64,000 nt of DNA from Haemonchus contortus (lineage: Eukaryota; Nematoda; Chromadorea; Rhabditida; Trichostrongylidae). The notes below the pieces were generated by a model. It was not told the DNA's origin and ran no database searches. It saw only the letters and a list, made by a program, of their open reading frames with translations. Shown in pieces: positions 20,769 to 40,309 of this stretch. How positions within the stretch are numbered: position 1 is the stretch's first letter; every line of letters starts with the position of its first letter. The DNA lies in assembly GCA_000469685.2 (NCBI GenBank), contig LS997562.1, forward strand, positions 9,996,007 to 10,060,006, written 5' to 3'. A program made the translations under genes and the position numbers.

Positions 20769-22342
20769 TTAATCGGACTCTCCGGCCATCAACTCCCAGA
20801 ATTCTGAAATGGCATGATTTAAGATATGAAGTTGTAGTTGGAACTCCCGTGTCGCTGATGGACAAGAAGGACCAGCATGGTGGAGGAAGCTCGTGGCTTT
20901 ACACTGGGCTTTGTCATGTACCTTCGAATTCGATCTTTCCTGAACCGTCTTCATCGATCTCGTCTACAGCCTCCTCCAGTTGTTGGTCAGTCAGATCGTC
21001 GGCGATTTCGTGCAACAAAGCCTTCAGTGTCGGCCGAGAAATGTATCCGTTACCCTGAAAAAGTCGAACTCATGACATGGCTAGGTCAAAATACATCTTC
21101 CCAAAAGGACGAACACAAGGGTCACGTGCAAATTCATGGAATGCTTGTCTAGAGGCTTCATCTTCACGTGGGAGGTTGAAACAGCCGTGAACAGCTGCTG
21201 TATAGCTGGCAGCGATGCTTACATAGCCGTGCTTTAGTTTTCGTCTCTAAGGGCCAGATTACTGTGGTCGAAAGAATGAATGACTCTGAGACTGAGCTTA
21301 TATTGGCTTTTACACCTTTAATTATGCCCCAAATCAGTCCAATGACTATTTCAGGGACGAGTTTTAAGGGCACTGCAGGGCATGGGACTTTTATGAGGCC
21401 GCAAAGTCAAAAGAAAGTTTTTTAGGCTAAAATCAGTCGGGATTGGTGTAGTAGGTCACTACTCCCACTTAAAGAGTAGTTCTTCAAATTATCTAGTCAT
21501 GGTTCGACTCAACTGGGAACCAGCCAATCCAGTTCACTGTTTGGTCCTATGAATTCCCAAGTTTCAATCCTATGGGTGTTTTAAAAAGGCTATCCTACAG
21601 CCAGTAATGATCCCAGAGAATACCTACGGTTCAGACAACGTCCCTTTTCAAGTAATATAGGTTTTCCCTTCCGTTTTGCTGCGTAGTAACGAACCTCTTT
21701 ATCGAAAAGTCGGAATGCATCTCTCAGTTCTTTTTGAAGTGTATCTTTGTCGACGGTGTTAGCGACAGTGTAGACCAATGCACAGAATTCGTCAAATTCC
21801 AGCTTTCCAGATCCATCAGCATCGAATTTGCGTATCAGCTTACGGAGAGTCTGAAATGAGGAATGTTCCACTCTGTCAATTCGATTTCCTGTAGCTCCTA
21901 CAACGACATCAAAGAGCAGTCGGTGAGGGGCAAGGACTTTCGCCAAAAGGGCTGTCATGGAAAGTCGTCAAAAGACGGATCGAACGCTTCACATTCTCAT
22001 AACTGATGTACTAGACCCTCTATCTACCATACCAGTACGTTGGACGTCCGTCAAGGTCTTCTGTGCTCACCTTCTCGTCGAATTCCTGCTCCATAGCACG
22101 CATAATCTGGCCGATTTGGGTGGCCATGATGTAGCCCTGCTTTCCGCGGTCGAAGTCATCGAAGAACTTCTGGTATTCTAGAAAGACTTACTATATATTT
22201 ACTCAGAACAAACTGCGTATTGATTTTATCGATTGGTTCCAGTCAGTCAAGTGCTACTGGACGTTCAACATTCCACAATTCATGACCCACCTTCGATCTG
22301 TTCGCCGTCAATTTCAGCCAAGATCTCTTCGATATCTTCAGC
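20769..22342 (-). CDS. tnc-2: Troponin C (TNC-2-like)
   Basis: Minus-strand exons are 22342-22291, 22177-22071, 21850-21695, 21054-20922 and 20803-20769, with stop at 20771-20769. They keep frame and give 160 residues. The short exon with the start codon was not found. Four EF-hands are visible: EF1 (FDRGKQGYIMATQ) is degenerate, EF2 (FDADGSGKLEFDEF) is canonical, EF3 (FDKEGNGYISRPT) has a non-acidic last ligand, and EF4 (IDEDGSGKIEFEEF) is canonical. The protein ends EFWELMAGESD. EF2 and EF4 as the only sound sites is the usual pattern in invertebrate troponin C, the calcium sensor of the thin filament. The sequence is very close to what I recall of C. elegans TNC-2 (pharyngeal). It lies convergent with and downstream of the TRPM gene. 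Confidence 0.92.
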
Positions 22343-24788
22343 CTGAATTGAGCGGATATTTGTCGATCGATATATCGATTAATGTTTCATTTGATGGTTA
22401 TATCAATGATGAAGTTTTCTCTACACATTGCTTACAGATCAATAAATCGATTGATTTTTTCGTTAGAGACTGCTTGACTACAGTATTTACCTGGTTGCTA
22501 CTGAAATACAGTACCTCAAGGACTAGGGGCGAAAAGTCGCATTCGCAAGGACTTTATGGGAGAATCTACTCAGGGATATCTTTCAAATATTGATCAGTAT
22601 CGATTTTCCCCACTCAGAAATGTTCAGAGAAACAATGCCGCCTACTCGATATTACAACGAGAATCGCCTGGCTGAGCGAATCTGAACCATCTGCTTTACA
22701 CATGCAAAGCTGTCTTAAGCTCGGGAAATCTTCGAAAATGCTCAAGGGTTTCTGGAAAATACCTCAATTCAAAGGCTTTGGGGCCACGCTCCACATAATC
22801 TGACCCCTAAAGGTTAAGGGCTTCAGGGCTTTTTACGTTCATCTTAGAGCAGAACACTTTAGACTTAGGTGAGGTGGCTAGGGTAAATTATATGGGGCCC
22901 ACTAACTAAGGAAACTGTACTGAGGAACGATGAGATCAGTCGTACTGCTTTGAAGAGGTATCTGAAGAGCTACGAAAGAGCCGCCCGCTTCAGAGGTAAC
23001 CCGAAGGTAGGGTAATTCATCAGAAATGCTGATAAACAGTAATGAAAGCGTTACTATATCAAGGATTAATCAAAGGCCACATTAGGCAAATATTGGGAAA
23101 TTCAAAAAGCTCTGAAAGCTTACCATCTTGTACTAGGGAAGCAAAGGCGACTGCTTTGAATGGGTGGAGCTCAGAGGCAGGCGCTCGAGGAGGCGAGCCG
23201 CCATACAACCACACAGCCGCGGGGGAGTATTACAGCGAGCCGTTTAGCCTCCAAGCCATCGCTTTGCTGCTCGCCAACCAGAATTACATTCCCAGTGATA
23301 CTCAATCTACCAATCCCTCGCGATGAATTGGATTGGATCCATTACTGGAAAATCAGAAGGAAATTCGTGGAGTCAACATGAATGCGCCATGTTTTCAACG
23401 CTCGCTCGGAATGGCCAGACGATTGGAACCATATAAGGTTTTCAGCAATGAAAACACTCCCTAACTAAGTCATTTCAGCAAGCTTGGGTACGTTAGGTTC
23501 GAGGGGAGAGAGACCTGGGGTGTAGGGAAATACATCAAATCCTAGTTGAGCATACTCCTCTACCCCAGCCTATCAGCTGTGGTATCGCCTTTGAGAAAGA
23601 GGTGGTAGCAGATTTTAGTTGTCGTTCAAGATTAGAGTCCAACCTATCTTGTACAGATGTCGAGGGGATATACTGGACGGTATAAGAGTAAGAGTTTCGT
23701 TTCAAGGAACAGGTAGGTGTAGGTGGCATCAGTCAGGTAAGGGTAGCGCTCATAACCAGAACATATTATACTTTGGGTTCAGAAAGAGGAATGGGCTTTA
23801 AATTCGGAGAAACAGCATTTAGCATAACCAACAGAGAGATTTTGAGTGAAAATGAGCAAAATTGACCATTGTTTCTGAGTTAGCCATCCATGGAGCAACA
23901 TTATGGACCGAGGTTATTTCAAAGCGGGTCACGGACCACTAGGCGAAGACCTCTCTGATGTCATCCTTGAGATTTAAACTGAAGCCAGGTGTCGGTCTCA
24001 AAGGTTCTGTGTAACTTTATCTTGTCCCAAACAACATAGAAAGTGAAACATGCCATAGATGGGCTCTTGGAATGGAGGAAAAACGACGTCGGTGCCAAGA
24101 AAACCCTTATAGGATTGCAGAATATCAGGAGGAACTGAATTATACCCTCGATGTGCTGAAACTCCTCATGCTCAGCAGTATGTAGGGCAGCCTGGTCGAA
24201 ATATTTTTTTTTCAATAAATATAATAGTATTCACAACATCACCACTCAACTTTGGGCCCGAATTACATCCAAAGTCCAAAAATCTTCCGACAACTCAACG
24301 CCATGGTAACATCTGTTTCAGCGACTACAACAAAAAAAAAAACAAACAAGCAACAATCGACTGAAAACAAATGTTATGCCAGTGAAATGTTACACCTCGA
24401 AATATTCAATGAATTATCTCTCCTCACTTCATGCTATAAAAAAGATTGATTCTGAAGCTCTGAAGACAGGGGACTAGCAATAAACTACCAATAGACCGAA
24501 TAGACTCAAACTCGTACCCGAAAATCTTTCAAAACAGAATTTTGCGATGGGTTGGGGCCAAATCTGCAGAAGAATATAATTCTGTAGATCACAATTCTCT
24601 GCTCGACAGCTTATGTAAGAATGAACAGCTTGAGCAATCCGATAAGGTACACAGCTATTACCGAAACCTTCGGCCGTTGGAGTTATTGCGCTCCAGTGCC
24701 ACTTATGGGATTACTGTAATGTGAAGCTTCGCTTTCAACTTCCGATCACATTTATGAGCTTCACTGTCGGAATTCATCGAGTGATTTG
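22343..24788. other. Spacer between troponin C and the BTB-zinc-finger gene
   Basis: The missing first exon of troponin C and both promoters should be here but could not be identified. A GC-rich patch at 23150-23330 and a minus frame at 23961-24215 (contains QAALHTAEHEEFQHIEG) match no family I know. Confidence 0.4.
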
Positions 24789-30079
<5,291 letters not shown>

Positions 30080-30542
30080 TTGTCATTTTTCACTTCGAGC
30101 TTACTGTTGTACACAGCTTAGGTACTGTTTCTGAACAATACACGTTCATGTTGATCTCAATTATTTACAAGCATTCGCGGATGTTGATATTTTCTAGTCG
30201 AAAATTAAATTCACTTACTTTTTTTTATAGATTTTGTAGAGGCTGTAATTGTCGAATCGCATTATTCAAAGCTCCTCAAGAGTTTCGAGTACATTCTCAG
30301 GTTAAGCGCTTTCTTTAACAGAACCGCTCACGTTTCGCATTTTGGCTATCATTTTCTGTTTATACATTGCTTTATTGGTAATAACAGTGTAAATGATAGA
30401 TTTGCTATATTGATAAATGTTTTGTATATTTTATTCGTCGGAATCTTGACATTATTATGGTTTGGCCATTCCATCCTTCTTGTTTTCTTTGCTCTTCGAA
30501 GCAATTTAGAGTTTTAAAGGATTAAAAATTGCATTAGTAATA

Positions 30543-30549
30543 TTTGCAG
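30543..30549 (+). promoter_or_regulatory. Possible trans-splice acceptor before FAM91
   Basis: TTTGCAG at 30543-30549 lies 57 bases before the ATG at 30607 with no in-frame upstream exon seen. This is the usual place for a spliced-leader acceptor in nematodes. Cis-splicing to an unseen exon is the alternative. Confidence 0.4.
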
Positions 30550-30606
30550 TCGTAGTGTAGAGTGTGTTAAAAACGGAGAAAAAGAATAGAAACTGTTCGC
30601 GAATCC

Positions 30607-33600
30607 ATGGATGTGGATACGTGCATACGAGAGAATATAGTATGGCAGAAGTTGCCGGAAGATATACGAGTTTTGCTTGGAAACTCTCAACGCGAGTATG
30701 ATAAACTCGTACTGGAATATTCGATCAAGAATCAGTTGCGATACAAAGGGAACCTCGGTACGTTGTTTCCCAGGTTGTTCATTTGTTTGTTTCTTTTGCT
30801 TTCAAGTCTATTCTCGCAATTGCTGCCATTGCGTGTAGAAAACCTATTGATTTTCTTGTTCTTCAGTATAGCTCTTTACAGTACGGCATGTGAAGAAAAG
30901 TGAAGAAACGTATTACGATATGATTATAAAGTATAGTGAATCGCATTTAATGCTCTATCCTTATCATCTTGCCGATATAATTGTCAAAGAGCTGCGGATA
31001 ACTCCGTTTAACTACTATATTAACATTATTATTGTGAGTTTTTGAGCTTTTGTCTTTTCCCTTTCTTTTGATTTCTATTTATTCTCGTGTTTACTTCGTG
31101 AACGTCGCTTTGAAGGATATGATACAATCAGAAAAATCGTATGACTCTTTACCTAACTTTACGGCAGCAGATGCAGTGAGGTTGTTGGGTATAGGCCGTA
31201 ATCAATATATCGACTTGATGAATCAAAACAGGTGATTGTTGAAACGAGAATGCATATATTCATTCCCTTCCCGTATTGAACAAATTGGGAGAATCTATCC
31301 ACCCTATTTTAGGTCTAATCGAAAATTTCTGCGTCGCAATCGTCCCATACGCGAATTGTTGCCACAAAAGCCTGCTAAGGTAAGCACCATTACTAGTTAC
31401 TATCGCTGTTATTGGGTACATAGCTGATGTAAAACTTTACATGGATATAACCTTCTCAGAGGGAGTACTGTAGAGCGAAATACCAAAGCCTCATTGTATT
31501 GAACGGGCAACGTGAACGGGTTGCATAGCCAGGAACAGCACTGTAGGAAGGTCGCAGAACAGTCATGATATTTGCGGCGTGCACATGTGTTTTGCGACGT
31601 ACTGCTTACATTTTAATGCAGACGTAATCTTCGCTGTAAAGTAGTAGTATAGTCTGCTTGACCATATTCGATGTTCTATATCATCTAAAAAGTTGTTTTG
31701 CAGTCAGTTGTAGAACCATGGTGGATTGTGTGTGCGGGATGTATTCTAGAAGCAGATATCAAGGTAGGCTTTGATGTTTCTTAGATATCTCAGAGGTCAT
31801 AATCTTGAAATTTGACTTCTTCCTATTTTCTAGCTGTTAACGGACGATGAACGTCGGGTAGTGGATTCTATTTTGGATGAAGGCCCGCAACCAGCAGGAT
31901 ATCTACCGGTACCAGTGATACAGTCGTTGCTGAATAGAGGGCTGGTATACCTAGATGTCCCGGTTGAAGAATACGACTATGTTTATGGTGGGAAGTTACT
32001 TCTACATCGAGTTGCAAGTTTCATGTAATTTAAAAGGTTTTATTTATAGTAAAAGGATTTTTGTGGAAGTTGAATTTTCCAGTTCTTCTCTGCTAACGGA
32101 TTTCATTTATTTGTGGACTTATTTTTTCATACGTCGGCGAATTTGCATTTATTCAGAGCCTCGAATTTCAGTTGCACCTCTTGACGGATTTGTGATGAAT
32201 CGTGTCTTGGGAGACTATTTCGAAACTCTTTTGTACAAAATTTTCGTAGCAATTGATGACCAAACCACTGTTAAAGAGGTAAGTGTTGAAAAAATTAGCA
32301 TTAGTTCTCTCTACAAGTTTCACCACCGGTTTTGCTCATTTTTTTTCTGTTCACGATGTTGAGCTGAATAAATGGAGTGCAATTAAGAAAAGTTGGTGTT
32401 GTTGTCTCTTTGCCAATTTTCAATGATATTCTGATCATCAAAATTCATATCAACAGAGAAAAGAAAAGCCTTCGAGGCTTCGTGAAAATCGGCAGGGGCA
32501 TAGGTATTCGAGGTTTACCGAGTAGTCTGTAATGTCGTCGTGTTACAGATGGCTGAAATGCTTCATATTGATTTCCATCTAGTGGCTAATGCAATCTCCG
32601 TATTTTGTCGGCTAGGATTCGCTCGGAAGAGAGTTACAGGGATGGAGACTGCTCGCCTGCATTACAGCTGGGCACAACTCATTGCTATACCAAATTCACC
32701 AACACAGTGGGTTATTCAGCTTCGATGGAAAAGTGAAACACCCTTATTCTTGATCTGAACCTACTGTTAACTGAAAAACAAGTTTCTTGGTTTATTCGAT
32801 GATTTAAACGCTTAAGCACATTCGAGGGCTCAAACGGTGTCTATTAAGCTTAGGGTTTTGTGAATTGGCCAGGTCATTGACTTCTGGTCTTCGAATTTAT
32901 GCATTTTCCAGAGACGACATGGTGACGTCGGTCTCGGGCGATTTGGGAGAGCTATCGGCTTCATTGGCATCACCGTTAGGCGATGATGATGACGATGACC
33001 CAGCTACCAATCTCAGTAACTACAGCTTGAAAGATTCGGTTGGTTTTCCATTCACATTGTCGTGAGTTGCGCAGAGGCTTAAAAGCAGTTAACCATGGGT
33101 GACCTTCTATGGTCCAGAAATGTGATCCTCAATTTTAACACCACTGTGGCCTCTTTGATATTTACGTTGAACCATTTAATCACTCCCTCGTTTTTATCAT
33201 TCTCCTTTTACATTTGTTTTGTAAATGTTGTTTTTGACAATTTTCTAAGTTCAGTCTCCTCATTTAGTTCAAGCTTTACTAATACTATTCAGGTGAAGCT
33301 AGTATTTCTAGGTTACGTCACAACCATCTTCTGAAGTCCCATCGTCTTCCGGTCGAACAGCATTCCTCTTTGACTCAACGTTGGCAGCATTTTTGATGAT
33401 GGGAAACCTATCAACTTCGTTAAAAGTGAGTTTTTATGAATTATGATGAAGAAAAAATTACAATGGAAAAACTAGAGGTTATGCGGTATGTAAGGCTATA
33501 AATGATTATGCAAAACGTTCGATCATTGCAGTGAAGTGCAAAAAATCATATTCGAATTTATCAGAATACTGTTAGCGAGCGATATCACTTTTTAATTGCT

Positions 33601-36600
33601 TATAGGTCGGTTAAGTGATTGCAGCTTTATGTGCTCCTAATAAAATTAGGGTAGGAACATCATGATTCTCGGTTATTATAATACGCGGCAACTGGCTAAG
33701 TTAAGGCTAGACTTCAAGCAATAGAGTCTACCAGGAAAGGTTGAAGGAGCACGTTATCTGACGAGCTCTATGATTTACAGGGTCATGCGGTGACGTTGTT
33801 CGAAGTGGGAAAGCTGGCTGATGAACAGATGCGTGACTTCTTGGAACAACTAGAATGCGTGAGTATAACGGAACCTGTTTTATTGTGTATGGTGGCTCAA
33901 AATCGTTCTTTTTGCCGTTTTTCTTTTCCTATGGTTCATCCTACAGCTCCGAAGCGTTTCTGCGATGGATTGCTTCACATGATTTGTTCAGGTAAACCGT
34001 TTTGCTGAAGGAGAAGCGCAACGATATTCAGAGCATGCGATGGCTCTCCTAGATATTCTGCGAAACCTTCGAAAAGGACGAGAAGTTGATATGTTGAGAG
34101 GAGAAAGCTTGCTCAGTCTCGATCCACAGAGCCGTATCAGAGTGCTAGCAAAATCATATGGGTTCGTGTTTCATAATGATTCTATTTCGACTTTTTACGT
34201 TTTGATCAGGACGCACACACATTCTACAATTCTGTGGTTGGTGACGTATTTTTGGTACTACAGGGGGCTGGCATTAACAATCTGAAACTTTTGAGGCGCG
34301 AACCGGGCAGAGATCTTCATCCGTCTTCTGTTGGCTTCAAGTTCAGCTTAGCGTTTTTGATTCGTCCTCTCGGATACCATGACATTACTCGAATCTTAGT
34401 CATCTTTTGGCTTCAAAAAAGCCAAAAGAGTGTCACCAACCAGAGTGGAAAAGCTATTCATAATGAGTGATGAAAAAAGAGTGCTTGAGTCACTAAATAC
34501 AGAGCGGCACAAAATCGGAACTCCTTAACGATTCCTAAAAACAAAGGCGAAGAAAGAAAATTTTTATCATGTGAACTTGAAAGTCAAAAGTCTTAGTAAA
34601 TTATTTCGACGGAAAATAAATTCAAATAAAACTTTCTGATATCATATTTCAAGATTTAAAGTATCTGGAACAATTTTTTTTCTTTTGTTCACTCTTGATT
34701 TATGGGATTGCTATGACCCGTTATTCGGATCCCCATGTAATCAGCCTCTTCCTCTATTTTCTTAACTGGCTTGAATGACAGGATCATATCACGAAAAGCT
34801 TTGTTGAGTACGCATTGGAAATCCGTGCCTTTCCTGGTATCATCCATTCGCTTTGTTTCTTTCTGTTGAAGTTATGATTCTTCAGAATCGTCGTATCCAT
34901 GGCGCCACTTTCGTGCGATGCATGTACAGTACCCTCATCTTCTTTGCCATTTATTGGGCCTCCTATTCCGGAGGTGAGCATGAAAGTCATCTGAATGATT
35001 TTTATTCCTGTTGTGAATGTTTCTGATTTATGATTGATTACGTTTTTTGTTTACTCACCTTTATATTTGGCTGACTAGGTGGGTTGTTGATAATAAGAAA
35101 GGAAAATCGCCCTTAAAGGGTGTATTCTGTTATGAGATATCCCTTTTGAAAAGCTCACTCGTCGTGTTCTAGGCTTGTTCGCCCTGGCTACGACTGGCCA
35201 TATATAAGGCGACTGGCAGCGGTCCGGCCTCTGCTTATATTCCAAAAGGTACGAGGCTGTCAAGACTGCCCGCAAACATATCCCATGCACCTCGTCTACT
35301 TGTTATATCGTCAAATCATGAACCTCAACATATGTCCACGTATAATGCACTCGTAGCACTCAATGATGTCTTGCTTACGACTCCTCTGTTCGTTCAGGTA
35401 GTGTGGTGATTTTGTTTTTTGTCTTTTCTAGTGCAGTGATTTTGCCTAACCTTATGCCACTTATCGACTGGTTGGAGTTATGACCCTTGTTTTCTCCAAT
35501 TACCCCTTTTTTAGATGTGATAGTTAAGCGTTTGTAGCATCTGAATGTCGTAGAATTGTAGAATCAATCACGAAACGAGCGCTTTGTGGGTACCCTGATG
35601 AGAGGTTAGAGATATTGCTACCTTCCGTTTTTGGTGAACATTTTCCCTGACCAATCCAACGACTATCTTCCTACCACTTTAGAGTAAAATGTGAGCTGAT
35701 TCATGCAGTTCACAGCATTGGCTCTAGTTCGACCCGTTTTTCCAATAGCTGAGCCCCGCATGTCTCCTTTGCCATCCGAGTAGTAAAAAATAGTTTAAAG
35801 CTTGTAGTGACCTGTCAGCGATTCGAGGTGGTGCTTTATTTCATTCTTTTCCTTGAGCTGGTACAACACTAGTCTTTCAACGGTACTGTACTATACAGTA
35901 TACGCTGCTGAGTCGCCAAAAACCCTTCAATGTCGATCATGCACCAAGCCATGCCTAGTCCATTGCCAATCGCTTCTATAGTTCTAAACAGAGAGATCAA
36001 ACTCGGCCAAATCGTAGTTCCTTCAATACTCCCGGTTATTTCAGGAATACCCTTATTATTCTGAAGAAGACGAACTCGTTTACGTGCCTTTTCCGTTCGA
36101 TGAAAGCGAAAACGAAGAAGATGGTGGGTATTTGTCATTATGGATTCAACTTCATGTTATTTTTTTCTGATGATGTGTTTGTGATTTTAACAGGAGTGTT
36201 CTCTAAACATCCAGCTGTACAAGCTCTTTCCACCCGTATTGGGCTGAATTGTTTGTGTGGTTATATTGTACTAGTAAATCGAAGTGTATCACGAAAGGTG
36301 GTAACCAACTCGACGAAAAGTAACTATGAGAGCTCAGTGCAGAAGGAGTCTTCCGTTGTTCTAAGGTATTTTACACTGTAGTGACTTTTACTTCTTTTTT
36401 ATTTGTTTCAACCCATTCGCAACCGTGACCGCATCCACCGCAGACAAATTCTTGTTTAGTTCGGAGAATGCCTGTCACCAATTACGGTTAGGCACTTGGC
36501 TGACAGTTTTAACGGGTTATGAGTTTGGAGAAGTATTCCTAGCTACGTATTTAGGCCCCTTTCTCTTCTCCGTTAGAGGGTGGAAGGTTGTGGTGATCAA

Positions 36601-39600
36601 GGGACTTGGTTCTTTTTTTGAACGTGGAATTTCGGGGCGATCAGGAGAATGGGTACTGTTGCTCATTCTATACGGTAATACATTGTGGTTGCAGACGGCT
36701 CAGTGACGTGAGGCCCTTCCAGTGGTAACAACGACTTTCTTTTTCTGTTAAACTTTATAATCTGTACCTTTTTAGGGCCTTACCTCATGGATTCACCTAT
36801 GATGATTATGTGCTACTCGATTGTGTGTTCGGTATTCCGCTCTTTAATTCACCGCTAAACAAAGCAATATGCAGTCGAATGATCAGCAAAGGAATACTTG
36901 AGTTGAACAAGTAAGTTGCTTTCAGTAGTGCAATGCTCTCAGACGACTCTGGTACAGTTCTGGAGGGATGGACGGAAGCCTTGGTATGGTACAATGTAGT
37001 TTTGGTTACTAATTTCTGAATCGGTGTTTGGATTGCGGAGAATGTGTGTTGTAACAATCGTGGGGACCGAGGCAAAATGATTCCTGAGTGCAAGCTATGC
37101 TAGCTACCGTTTCTTGAAGGCGGGTTTCAAAGGAACTGTTCCCCTCCTTCAGAATATCTCGCGGTTACAGGCAGTTTTGTAAGAAAAGACATACGTATAT
37201 TATGTGTTTCAGCCGAGCCAATATCCAGTTTGCAAACAGGGCAGTCGTCGATATGATTACTGAACTTCTGAACAGCTTTAATTATGGGCATATAAAGGTT
37301 GGTTATCTGGGAAAAATTGCCCCGAACATGATCTGTTCGTTGACTTGATACCTTTGTTTCAGAGCTGCTTTCCCAGCACCGAGCCACGTAAATCGGAAGT
37401 GGTCCCACCGATCACAACTATATATTACGATCCATCGAAGAACTCGGTTTATACTTCAAATGGTATATGTACTGCTGAAGTGAATTGAATTGTTTTTCTC
37501 TGCTCCCCACATCTTTTGTTTGTTCTTCTCTCGTGCTAATCGTTTCATCAGTTAATGTATTCAGTAATGACCTTAGGAACGTGCCAAATTGTTTGCTTCG
37601 TTTGTGTGAGACGTGACTTGAGACGGGCTGCCAAAATCTGTTGGGACTTTTTCCACCACGAGGCCTTCGAACCTGATTCTACTTATTGGTGATCCATAGT
37701 TTTTTTTATGAAGGCAGGAACAGACATTGGCAAATCGATCTTGGCAACTAGACTGAATCACGTGTGAGGCATAGCTTGTAAATGACCATTTTTTGGGTTT
37801 TGATCAATTTACTTAGTTTATGTTCTGTGTGGGCTTGTCATAGAATTAGAAGATTTACCCTTTTCTTGGCATGGTCCCTATTTCCCCCTGACGGCCGTCC
37901 TGGGTCCAACAATAGGGCCATAGTTGATCGCGCAGGCAATTGCCGTGCCCTGTGCTGGTTACTTTTTGAGTGTAATTGTAAACAACGCTGGAAATCGAAA
38001 TGATTAAGATTCATCGGTAATCTATCATTTCGAACGTGCCTCGACATAGAGGAGGAGCTTGATAACTATGAGGGGTTATATAGTGGTTCCGGACGAACGC
38101 GGGTTTTCCGCTCAGGTGGAGTCACTGAAGCGCGTGAAAGTGTATGCTTGTCACTGGCATTTTCCGAGCAAATTTGCCGCGCGTCGCGCGCGGAAAATTC
38201 ACGTCCTGACGAGGCGCTAGTATGATCCTGAAATTTATGTAGCCTACTAATCGGCAACGTGACTTACGTAGTTTACTTTGATAACTTATGCGCTTTTATT
38301 TGACCCATTTTCTTTCCTTCATTCCATTTTTAGTTCTCTTTACTGTCCAGGGATGGTATCATGTTCGCTGCCCATGATAGGCAACTGTAAATTTCACTTT
38401 TCTAGTCTATACAGGGTTTCTCTTTTTCGGGATATGTTATTGATTTTCTTACTATTTCCTTGTTGTATGTTTATATAGCCGTCTGGGAGTTTCCAATATT
38501 TATTTCTTCTTTTGTAAAGTGAGGTTATAAAAATTATCATTCCATTGTTTCTTTTTTTAGACATTACCACTTGTTTTTGGCATTATAAATATTTTCAATA
38601 ATCGTATTTGATAGTTCCAAGGAAAGCTCGTAAGTATCATGGCTCATGGATTTAAGGGCACATTGTGAACCACAGATGTGTTATGAAGGTCCTCTATGGA
38701 ATTTCTGTTTCTATTGAAAGTAGAAAAATGGTTTTTCGGTTTCAATCAATCTCCACATTAGAGTTTTCAACTCCCATTCAGATCTGTAGTGGGAGTTGGA
38801 CGCGTTTTTTGGTCTATGCAATGACTTTTAAGGGCGCAATCATTGGCTAATCACCCCGGATTACTCTTAGGCGACCCAAGTTACTATTCATCGTCCCCAG
38901 AGAAATGAAATGCTAGGTTGGCCTGGATGGGATGTTCCGAATTTTGAACATGGGTCATTTGGATCATGCCAGATTTAACCCATTCTTAACTCGGCCAACT
39001 AGTACATCTGAATAATCGGATCATGGCCTTATTCATTCTCATCAACCAACTGGTTTCAAGGTAATTGAAAAGGAGCAGTAGGTAAGGCACTTGACGTTGA
39101 TAGTGATAGGAAGCTTAGCCACCATGCTTCCCTCCTTTTAGAAAAGATTGTCCCGTAGTTCATCACCTAACCTGTACCACCTGTCGTCCCGTTGATCATC
39201 GACTTCCTCGAGCAGCTGGCTCCAGTCATGTCTCCATTCGTCCCTGTCACGAGCAGAGAGGTCCAGTAAATCGTCCTCGCTTCAGGGACACGAGGTTCGA
39301 CATTCCTTTCGCTCAGAGCTTTCGTGGAAAGTCTGACCATCTCGTTGGCGGCCTTCCTGGAGTCCGTTTGATGTCCCGAGGGATCCAGTCAGTAACCGCC
39401 CTGGTCCAACGGTCATCACTATACCGCATAACGTGTCCGGCCCACCTGATCTTCGATTTCTTGGCGTAATCAACGGCCTAGTAACCCGTAGTTCTTACTA
39501 TTGTAAAATGCAAATGTAAGCTGATTTATACAGCCGTATACATCAAAAATTATGATATCCCTTTTGAGGTTTGATCTCGCTTAATGTTACTCTTTCACTC

Positions 39601-39649
39601 CATCGTTTGTCAACTAGGTAGCGGCCGAGTGGTGTCTTTTGCTGCCTGA
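30607..39649 (+). CDS. FAM91A1: FAM91 family protein (FAM91A1 homologue)
   Basis: Exons: 30607-30757, 30882-31033, 31116-31231, 31313-31379, 31704-31763, 31834-31987, 32157-32278, 32549-32706, 32912-33038, 33312-33425, 33781-33858, 33992-34161, 34886-34973, 35173-35397, 36045-36123, 36194-36365, 36776-36910, 37213-37297, 37363-37462 and, tentatively, 39618-39649. All join in frame, about 794 residues (human FAM91A1 has about 838). The N-terminal half has the family signatures [81 protein letters not shown] and [19 protein letters not shown]. The C-terminal half has [23 protein letters not shown] and [14 protein letters not shown]. An acidic insert (GDDDDDDP) sits near the middle. Mammalian FAM91A1 works with TBC1D23 and WDR11 in capturing endosome-derived vesicles at the trans-Golgi. 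The last exon is uncertain. Confidence 0.93.
39130..39485 (-). mobile_element. 3' fragment of an RTE-type non-LTR retrotransposon
   Basis: Minus-strand reading gives [20 protein letters not shown], then [18 protein letters not shown], then in a second frame [20 protein letters not shown]. This is the C-terminal region that follows the reverse transcriptase in nematode RTE-like elements. The frame shift shows the copy is dead. It lies downstream of, or within the last intron of, FAM91. Confidence 0.75.
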
Positions 39650-39788
39650 ACATCCGGTGATGCCAAAGCTTTTCAACTACTGTGCATATTTGGAATAATT
39701 AAACCCCACCTCTCTCACATTTCCTTGATGTCTCCGATCTTCTGGTCAAAGATGTAGGCAAGTGAAAGAAAAACGAACGAGTGTAGCG

Positions 39789-39794
39789 TTTATT
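39789..39794 (-). terminator. Poly(A) signal of PDZ gene copy A
   Basis: AATAAA on the minus strand, about 19 bases after the stop at 39813. Copy B has one at the equivalent place. Confidence 0.55.
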
Positions 39795-40309
39795 CGACGG
39801 TATTTATACGATCTATTTACGTACAGGTCTCAGCGCACGTCCTTCATTGTCGGAAGCGATAATGTGTGATAAAACGTCTTCACTGATCTTAATATTCCTG
39901 GGAGGACCCGAAGCCGGTCGCAGAATTGATTTCGGAGCCTTAAAATGGGCAATGGTACGTTCTTTTGAATATATTTGCTATCTGAAATTGATGATACAGT
40001 TGGAGAGAAGGTGCATTTGACATACGTAGGTCTGACTTTCGATGCTGTAAACTTGATTGAAGGCTCAGTTCATGACCAAACATGGTATCCCACCCGGATA
40101 AATCGTTGACCTTCTCGTATATCATATGTAGCGCTGTTAGGTCGGAAAATGGCCAAGATAGGGCGTTATGAGAGCTCAGAAATTGTTCCCTGTGTATGCG
40201 CGAACGAGTTTTAACGGCATTGTAGAGGCTGCACTATATCCAAATAATCCCATTTAAGAAGTTCAAGCAATTTGTTATGACCCATAATGTTATATGTTTT
40301 TTGTTTTTT